Origin: Alphaproteobacteria bacterium UBA2964
GTDB taxonomy: Bacteria; Pseudomonadota; Alphaproteobacteria; MPNO01; UBA2964
Direction of reading: 5' to 3'
NCBI GenBank assembly: GCA_002348425.1
Contig: DEBE01000106.1
Location: 1 to 12,721 of the forward strand
Length of the DNA stretch: 12,721 bases
Below, piece by piece: positions 7,701 through 12,721 of the stretch. A program made the position numbers and the translations under genes. The notes under the pieces were generated by a model. The model saw nothing but the letters and a program-made list of their open reading frames with translations, searched no databases and was not told the origin of the DNA. Positions within the stretch are counted from its first letter, which is position 1. Each line of letters begins with the position of its first letter.

Positions 7701-9847
7701 CCCATTGCTGCTAATTTTATCGCCTCTGGCGTAAAAGGCATTCGCCTTAGCCTTAAACCAATTGCGTTGTAAATTCCGTTCGCAATCGCCCCTGCTGTGG
7801 GACCAGAAACACATTCGCCCGCCCCCAGAAATCTCTCATTTGGCCGATCGAGCAGAATCGTTTCAATCACTGGAATATTATCAAAACGTAAAATTGGATA
7901 TGTCTCCCAGTCGCGACTTGTGATACCCCCACGATCGTATGTTACCTCCTCATAAAGGGTCCAACTCGCCGCTTGAAGAAAACCACCTTCAAATTGAGCA
8001 GTCAGGCCAGCGTGATCTATTATTTGGCCAGCATCACCAGCGAGGACTGCTCGAATCATCTTTACCTGAGCCAAATCGTCCACTTCTACCTCTACCGCTA
8101 CAGCCGCGTATGCCTGGATATTTTTATACTGGGCAAGGGCAATGCCTAAACCCCTATTTTCTCCAACTTTTAAACCCCAGCCGATTTTATCAGCCGCTAC
8201 CTCGAGAACATGTTTAGCTCTTTCATCTGAGAGATGCATTAGACGAAACTGAACGGGATCGATATTAGCTCTCTCAGCCAATTCATCAACAAACGACTCG
8301 ATGGCAAAAATATTAGCAAAAGCACCCAGTGTCCTTAGTGCTGAAGTTCTAAGAGGCAAACCCCTTACCAGATTTTTTACAAGCCTTTTATCTTCAAAAT
8401 TGTAAAGTGGATCGAGATTTCTATGCAAACCAGCATGACGAGACATATTTGGTTTTGGAACTAAAGGCTTGATACCAACACCACAATACTTCAGAGGTAA
8501 TAATCGCGCCGGACCAGCGCCACCTGGTTCCGGTCTGGGGCGCATACCGTAAGTATCGCTGAATGTTTCTTGAGACCATTTGATAACCCTACCATTCTCG
8601 TCAAGACTAGCGTTGAGATCCATTACCATACTGGAACCATAAGGTTCCCATGCGTGTTCATCCTCCCGTGTCCATTTTAGGAGGATAGGCTTTCCGGCTA
8701 GGGCTAATGCAATTAATGCTGCATCAACCGCGGCATCGTCTGCACCATTATGTCCGTAACAACCAGCTCCCGGGACATGTATAATTTTCAAATTTTCTGC
8801 TTCTAAAGATAACGCTTCTGCAAGGCTTTGACGGAGAACATAGACACCCTGACTATGGGTCCAAATCGTTATTTTTTTTCCCTCTGCTAGCGCCATAGCA
8901 GCCGAGGGGCCAATAGAACCATGCATTAAATAAGGTTTTTCATATTTTGCTGAAAGAGTAGAAGTCGCATTCGCCGGCGGGGGTGAAAGTGACTCAACAC
9001 TCTCATTTTGTGGTACTCCATCCACTACCGGGAGACTTACCCTTTCATTTGCAATCAGTCTTTCATAAATATCTTGAGGCTCTAGACCGCTTCCCTGGTT
9101 CCAGGTCGAAGTCTCAAATAACCTTTTAGCGGCCTTAACGGCCATGTACTCATCAGCATTTACCACAGCTAAAAAGGACCCATCTTGAACCAGATTACAA
9201 CCCTTCTTCTCAAGGCTTTTAGCTACTTTCCGGTTAATGGAATTTAAGCGGGCATGGTAATGGGGGGGACGCACAACCCGGGCATGCAACATTCCTGCTA
9301 TCTTCATATCCTGAATGAAATATGGTTCTCCACCAACAATATCTTTTAGACCGCGGAAGACCACAGGATTACCAATTACTTTATAGTCATTAGGATGTTT
9401 AGTGATAGCGTTGGGATCCACATCAACATGAAATGGCTTTTTAGCTGCAAGTTCTGCATACGTAATTGAGTTATTTGTTTCCCTTGATCGAACTAGTCCA
9501 TTGGAGACGAACAAGGTAGTGACTTCTACTTCTAGTGCGTCAGCCGCCAATGCAATCAAATGCTGGCGTGCGGTTGCCGCTGCAGCCCTCACCGCATTCC
9601 CCGATTCTTCCATCGAATTACTACCTGAAGTTATTCCTTCGTCCGGATCTACACCCGTTTCTGTTCGGGATATATCAATATTATCAATATCCACATCAAG
9701 TTCTTCTGATACTATGAGAGCTAAAGCGGTAGAAATTCTTTGTCCTATATCTACTTTACCGGTACGAACTAGAATACGGCCGTCATCGTTGATTGCAATC
9801 CAGTTATCAAGGCTTGGTGTTTTCTTAAGGCTATTACTATCCGACAT
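7697..9847 (-). CDS. IorB-type molybdopterin-binding subunit of a two-subunit molybdenum hydroxylase
   Basis: This 716-residue protein resembles the large subunit of isoquinoline 1-oxidoreductase-type enzymes, a branch separate from the CoxL-like protein at 795-3116. Its order of motifs is characteristic. An early GRILVRTGKVDIGQRI segment (residues 23-38) is followed by EELDVDIDNI and an SGSNSMEESG loop. Next come GAGCYGHNGADDAA at 360-373 and, near the C-terminus, GAGECVSGPTAGAIANG with Glu678 as the expected catalytic base. Such enzymes bind a molybdopterin cytosine dinucleotide cofactor and hydroxylate N-heterocycles or aldehydes. No twin-arginine signal is present, so a cytoplasmic location is expected. 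The ATG at 9847 lies 11 bases inside the 2Fe-2S subunit gene, implying translational coupling and a heterodimer. The substrate is not readable. Confidence 0.92.
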   Translation of the reverse strand: MSDSNSLKKTPSLDNWIAINDDGRILVRTGKVDIGQRISTALALIVSEELDVDIDNIDISRTETGVDPDEGITSGSNSMEESGNAVRAAAATARQHLIALAADALEVEVTTLFVSNGLVRSRETNNSITYAELAAKKPFHVDVDPNAITKHPNDYKVIGNPVVFRGLKDIVGGEPYFIQDMKIAGMLHARVVRPPHYHARLNSINRKVAKSLEKKGCNLVQDGSFLAVVNADEYMAVKAAKRLFETSTWNQGSGLEPQDIYERLIANERVSLPVVDGVPQNESVESLSPPPANATSTLSAKYEKPYLMHGSIGPSAAMALAEGKKITIWTHSQGVYVLRQSLAEALSLEAENLKIIHVPGAGCYGHNGADDAAVDAALIALALAGKPILLKWTREDEHAWEPYGSSMVMDLNASLDENGRVIKWSQETFSDTYGMRPRPEPGGAGPARLLPLKYCGVGIKPLVPKPNMSRHAGLHRNLDPLYNFEDKRLVKNLVRGLPLRTSALRTLGAFANIFAIESFVDELAERANIDPVQFRLMHLSDERAKHVLEVAADKIGWGLKVGENRGLGIALAQYKNIQAYAAVAVEVEVDDLAQVKMIRAVLAGDAGQIIDHAGLTAQFEGGFLQAASWTLYEEVTYDRGGITSRDWETYPILRFDNIPVIETILLDRPNERFLGAGECVSGPTAGAIANGIYNAIGLRLRRMPFTPEAIKLAAMG

Positions 9848-10310
9848 TCTTAAATGCCTGCTTAGCGCGATCGATAGCCTTCAAGACCCTAAAATGAGAC
9901 CCACAACGACAAAGGTGATCATGAAGGGCACTACTGATTTCTTCTCTACTAGGTTGAGTTTTTTTGTTAAGCAATGCCGTCACAGCCACCACAAGGCCGG
10001 CTGTACAATAACCGCATTGTGCAGCCCCCTCTTGGATAAAAGCTTTTTGTACTGTACTCGGTTCTCCATTCCTAACTAGACCTTCAACCGTAATTATCTC
10101 TTGATCTTTAAATTCTGATGCTGCGCGTACACATGATAATACTTTTTCTCCATTCGCCAAAACCGCGCAAGCACCACACTGTTCCAATCCGCACCCAAGC
10201 TTAGCACCCATTAAATTTAGTTGATTTCGAAGAACGTAAATCAGTGGGGTTTCTGGCGAGCAATCGATATCATATTTTTCCCCGTTCACCTTTAGCGAAA
10301 ATTCAGACAT
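9837..10310 (-). CDS. IorA-type 2Fe-2S subunit of a molybdenum hydroxylase
   Basis: A complete 157-residue electron-transfer subunit that passes electrons from the molybdenum centre of its partner. An N-terminal plant-ferredoxin-like domain carries Cys40, Cys45, Cys48 and Cys60 (CGLEQCGAC, then C). A C-terminal helical domain carries Cys99, Cys102, Cys134 and Cys136 (QCGYCTAG and CRCGS), so both 2Fe-2S clusters should be intact. The length matches IorA/CoxS/NicA-type small subunits. The ATG at 10310 is preceded by AAAGGG, which partly overlaps the stop codon of the upstream MFS gene, and the 3' end overlaps the large-subunit gene by 11 bases. There is no FAD subunit, consistent with the IorAB two-subunit design, in which electrons usually leave through another carrier such as a cytochrome. 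Confidence 0.95.
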   Translation of the reverse strand: MSEFSLKVNGEKYDIDCSPETPLIYVLRNQLNLMGAKLGCGLEQCGACAVLANGEKVLSCVRAASEFKDQEIITVEGLVRNGEPSTVQKAFIQEGAAQCGYCTAGLVVAVTALLNKKTQPSREEISSALHDHLCRCGSHFRVLKAIDRAKQAFKNVG

Positions 10311-10322
10311 ATGTTCGACCCT

Positions 10323-11870
10323 TTAATGGCTTTTCCCCTTACCAAGCAGACTTCCAGGTATAATAGCTACAAAAAACATTAGGGCTGCAACAAGAAACCC
10401 TTCACGAAAACCAAGCATCATTGCTTGACTATAAATCGATGAGCCTAGCTGCTGCAATGCAGTCAAATATTGCAGTGATTCTGGAATTCCTGCTGAGCCC
10501 AAATAGGATTGGAAGGACCTTAAAAACTCTATTGTCGCCGAATTACCAGACGTTTGAGTAGCAATATAAGATTCCGCGTAATGCGTAGAACGGATGTCCA
10601 CAAACGTTGCTAACAGACTGACACCAAAAGCTCCTCCCAGCTGACGAGAAAAACTCATCATCCCTGCACCCTGACTAACTTGCTCGGCTGGCAAGGCGCG
10701 CATTGAACCGGTTGTTAATGGAGGAAACACAAAACCCAAGCCTACGCGCCCTAAAATTAACCACCAGCCGAAAATCCAAAAAGCTGTATTAGTATCCGCA
10801 CCAGCCATCAAATAGCACGAATAAGACGTCATAATTAAACCAATAGTTATTGGTATCCTGGGGCTAATCCAATCGCTTATACGACCAGTCAGTGGAAACA
10901 CTAAAGCGAGTAAAAGACCTGCGGGCATCAGAAGGAAGCCTGCTTTTGTGGGTGTATAACCTTGAACTATCTGAACAAAAAGTGGGATCAAATACCATAA
11001 ACCAAAATTACCCGCACCCCAAACAAAGGATAATAAACAACCCGAGGTAAATTTTACATTACTAAATAGTTTTAAACTCAACATCGGCTGTCGACAAATT
11101 GACTCCCAAAATAGAAACCCGATCAAAGCGACACAGGTAATTATAAAGTATAAAACAATTATATCGGAGCCCCAGCCTTCCCTTCCACCGCTAGAGAGGG
11201 CAGACAAAAGTGCAAATATAAATACTGAGATGAGGACCAGTCCCAACCAATCCATATCGGCTTTCTTAGTTCCCTTTTCGCGGGCCGGCATAAATACTGC
11301 TGCCATGATACTACCCAGACCGCAAAATGGTAAAACAAGCCAGAACACCGCACGCCAATCAAAAGTATCAACCAGTATTCCGCCAAATGCTGGACCGAGT
11401 GCCGGTGCTAAAACAATACCGAATCCAAAGAAACCCATCGCTCGGCCACGCTGGTCTGGTGGAAAAGCCTGATAGATAACTTGTAATGCCAACGGATGAA
11501 TGAAACCTGCACCAAGCCCTTGTAACAATCGAGCAAAAACCAACATATCAAAAGTAGTACTCATTACGCCGAGGATCGACCCAGCTACAAAAATTACCAT
11601 TGAAACGTAATAAGTATTTCTTTTACCAATTGCTGATAACATCCAAGAATTAAGAAGCATTGCCACGGTCATAGTAGCTAGGAATCCAGCCGATAACCAC
11701 TGTGCCTTATCCTGTCCAACCCCAAACGCACCCATTATATTTGGGATTGCGACATTAACGATCGTCGATGAAAGAATTAATGAAATATTTCCAATCATGG
11801 CCGTCAGGGTGATTAGCCACCGATGGCTTAAACCAAATCGAGCGGCTACGTCAGCGGTCGATGATGCCAA
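10323..11870 (-). CDS. MFS exporter, DHA2 (EmrB/QacA-type, 14-helix) family
   Basis: A 515-residue inner-membrane protein with repeated hydrophobic helices from about residue 17 to 510, a length that fits the 14-segment DHA2 drug:H+ antiporters. Motif C, GPAFGG, is at 159-164, followed by the DWR signature at 171-173. An inverted-topology motif-A copy (GRISDWISPRIP) starts at 329. SFSRQLGGAFGVSLL in the C-terminal half is typical of EmrB relatives. The start is TTG at 11870, preceded by GGTGGAG, overlapping the membrane-fusion gene by 20 bases; the next in-frame ATG (residue 25) would cut into helix 1. With the adjacent HlyD/EmrA protein it should form a proton-driven exporter spanning the envelope, possibly with a TolC-type channel encoded elsewhere. 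It is followed 12 bp later by the molybdenum hydroxylase genes, so its cargo may be their substrate or product. Confidence 0.93.
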   Translation of the reverse strand: MASSTADVAARFGLSHRWLITLTAMIGNISLILSSTIVNVAIPNIMGAFGVGQDKAQWLSAGFLATMTVAMLLNSWMLSAIGKRNTYYVSMVIFVAGSILGVMSTTFDMLVFARLLQGLGAGFIHPLALQVIYQAFPPDQRGRAMGFFGFGIVLAPALGPAFGGILVDTFDWRAVFWLVLPFCGLGSIMAAVFMPAREKGTKKADMDWLGLVLISVFIFALLSALSSGGREGWGSDIIVLYFIITCVALIGFLFWESICRQPMLSLKLFSNVKFTSGCLLSFVWGAGNFGLWYLIPLFVQIVQGYTPTKAGFLLMPAGLLLALVFPLTGRISDWISPRIPITIGLIMTSYSCYLMAGADTNTAFWIFGWWLILGRVGLGFVFPPLTTGSMRALPAEQVSQGAGMMSFSRQLGGAFGVSLLATFVDIRSTHYAESYIATQTSGNSATIEFLRSFQSYLGSAGIPESLQYLTALQQLGSSIYSQAMMLGFREGFLVAALMFFVAIIPGSLLGKGKSH

Positions 11871-12721
11871 CGTTTATCTCCACCATCATCCCGGGACGAA
11901 GAAGTTCACTTTGATCCTCAATATCTACCCGGATACGGATACGCTGGACAATCTTAGTGAAATTTCCACTAGGGTTAGGCGTTGGAAGCAAAGCAAATTC
12001 ACTCGTTGCAGCATTCCCTATTCTAGAAATTTTTCCTTGAAAAACTCTATCGGGATATGCATCCACATTCACCGTAACTTTTCGACCTTCACTTATAAAT
12101 CGAAGATCAGTTTCCTTAATATTTGCCGAAACCCATACCTTTTTGGGATTATGGACCATCAACAAACGTTGACCGGCAGTAATAAACTCACTGGTATTTA
12201 CAAAGGTCTTATCAACAACTCCATCAAATGGACTATTTATAATCCGGTCACGAAGGTTAAGTAATTGTCTTTTCCTCTGAGCCAATACCTCTGTTTTACG
12301 ATGTTTTAGCATAGTCAATTGACGATCAAAAACTAATAACTGCTCACGATCTGCCAAAGCCCGAATTAATGCCGCCTTAGCAGCAGCTACCTCGGCCTGA
12401 GCCTGTTGGAAAGCTTGTCCAGCCTTGCGATAATTATTCCGACTCTCTTCCCACCGCTGTCGAGAAATTACTTTACGCTTTAATAAGGTTTTTCTTCGTT
12501 CAAATTCTATATTCGCAAGATTAAGATCTGACTTTCTTCCGGCAAGAGCAGCTTCAGCTGCTAGTACCTGTGAACGCTTAACCGACCCTGCGCTCTGTGT
12601 CTGTCGATCGGTCATTTTTTTCTCGGTTAACACACGAGCTCGTTCGGCTTCTAATGATTTCAATCGCGAGTCTAGTTCGCTTAAAAGTAGTCTTGCATCG
12701 CGAGCGTCAATCGATACTAGA
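11851..12721 (-). CDS. HlyD/EmrA-type membrane-fusion (periplasmic adaptor) protein, N-terminus outside window
   Basis: The frame is open to the right edge: codons beyond the possible TTG at 12663 read LVSIDARDARLLLSELDSR, the usual end of the first lipoyl half-motif of adaptor proteins. So the gene starts outside the window and about 289 residues are seen here. A long Ala/Glu/Arg-rich coiled-coil hairpin (KRSQVLAAEAALAGRK through AQAEVAAAKAALIRALADREQ) comes next. The second lipoyl half (INSPFDGVVDKTFVNTSEFI) follows, then the beta-barrel with VWVSANIKETDLRFISEGRKV. LLPTPNPSGNFTKIVQRIRIR is a hallmark of the EmrA subfamily. The protein would be anchored in the inner membrane and bridge the DHA2 exporter to an outer-membrane channel. 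It is first in the visible operon and overlaps the exporter gene by 20 bases. The promoter lies outside the window. Confidence 0.93.
   Translation of the reverse strand, partial: LVSIDARDARLLLSELDSRLKSLEAERARVLTEKKMTDRQTQSAGSVKRSQVLAAEAALAGRKSDLNLANIEFERRKTLLKRKVISRQRWEESRNNYRKAGQAFQQAQAEVAAAKAALIRALADREQLLVFDRQLTMLKHRKTEVLAQRKRQLLNLRDRIINSPFDGVVDKTFVNTSEFITAGQRLLMVHNPKKVWVSANIKETDLRFISEGRKVTVNVDAYPDRVFQGKISRIGNAATSEFALLPTPNPSGNFTKIVQRIRIRVDIEDQSELLRPGMMVEINVGIIDR
11878..11884 (-). promoter_or_regulatory. Ribosome binding site deciding a TTG start of the MFS exporter
   Basis: On the minus strand GGTGGAG stands 7 bases before TTG at 11870. An in-frame TAA (11876-11874) lies just upstream, so the start cannot be further out. 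The next ATG would remove 24 residues, including the start of the first membrane helix. Confidence 0.65.

Noticed and set aside
9501..10079. Open frame of 192 codons on the + strand
   Set aside because: It lies antisense to the well-supported IorA/IorB-type genes, has no family motif, and spans their overlap junction.
11797..12264. Open frame of 155 codons on the + strand across the exporter/adaptor junction
   Set aside because: It is antisense to two strong genes, its composition is not protein-like, and no ribosome site stands out.

Overview
The window looks like part of an alphaproteobacterial chromosome. By eye the base composition is moderately AT-rich (GC in the mid-40s). The best taxonomic clue is the ABC-F ATPase: its N-terminus, inter-domain linker and C-terminal motifs resemble the Uup-type proteins of Rhodospirillales-like Alphaproteobacteria. 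This placement is an inference from remembered family features, not from a search. Nothing suggests a plasmid, phage, insertion sequence or CRISPR array. Genes fill nearly all of the sequence, and no gene-free stretch exceeds about 105 bases.

Layout, left to right. (1) On the + strand, the C-terminal part of an amidase-signature hydrolase is followed after 79 bp by a complete CoxL-type molybdenum hydroxylase large subunit (795-3116). (2) Convergent with it, after a 3-bp gap, lies a minus-strand pair read from right to left: a TauD/TfdA-type 2-oxoglutarate/Fe(II) dioxygenase (4910-5785), then a GMC-family FAD oxidoreductase (3120-4832). (3) A 103-bp divergent intergenic region (5786-5888) carries the best regulatory signal. 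It is a perfect 17-bp palindrome lying over a perfect TATAAT box for the dioxygenase gene, followed by a second inverted repeat just before the next gene. (4) A + strand Uup-like ABC-F ATPase (5889-7700) ends tail to tail with the next operon, and the two stop codons share a CTAG. (5) A minus-strand operon reads from the right edge: HlyD/EmrA-type membrane-fusion protein (partial), DHA2-type MFS exporter, small 2Fe-2S subunit, and IorB-type molybdopterin subunit. Its genes overlap or lie within about 12 bp of each other.

Functionally this is a cluster of oxidative and hydrolytic catabolic enzymes: amide hydrolysis, two different molybdenum hydroxylases, an FAD alcohol/aldehyde oxidase or dehydrogenase, and a 2OG dioxygenase. 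It also carries a two-component exporter, with one housekeeping-like gene (ABC-F) in the middle. The most coherent unusual unit is the efflux pump apparently cotranscribed with a two-subunit molybdenum hydroxylase, which suggests coupled export and oxidation of a hydrophobic or N-heterocyclic compound. The substrates cannot be read from the sequence. No clearly new class of system is visible; the novelty, if any, is in gene combinations and in the operator-promoter at 5816-5850.
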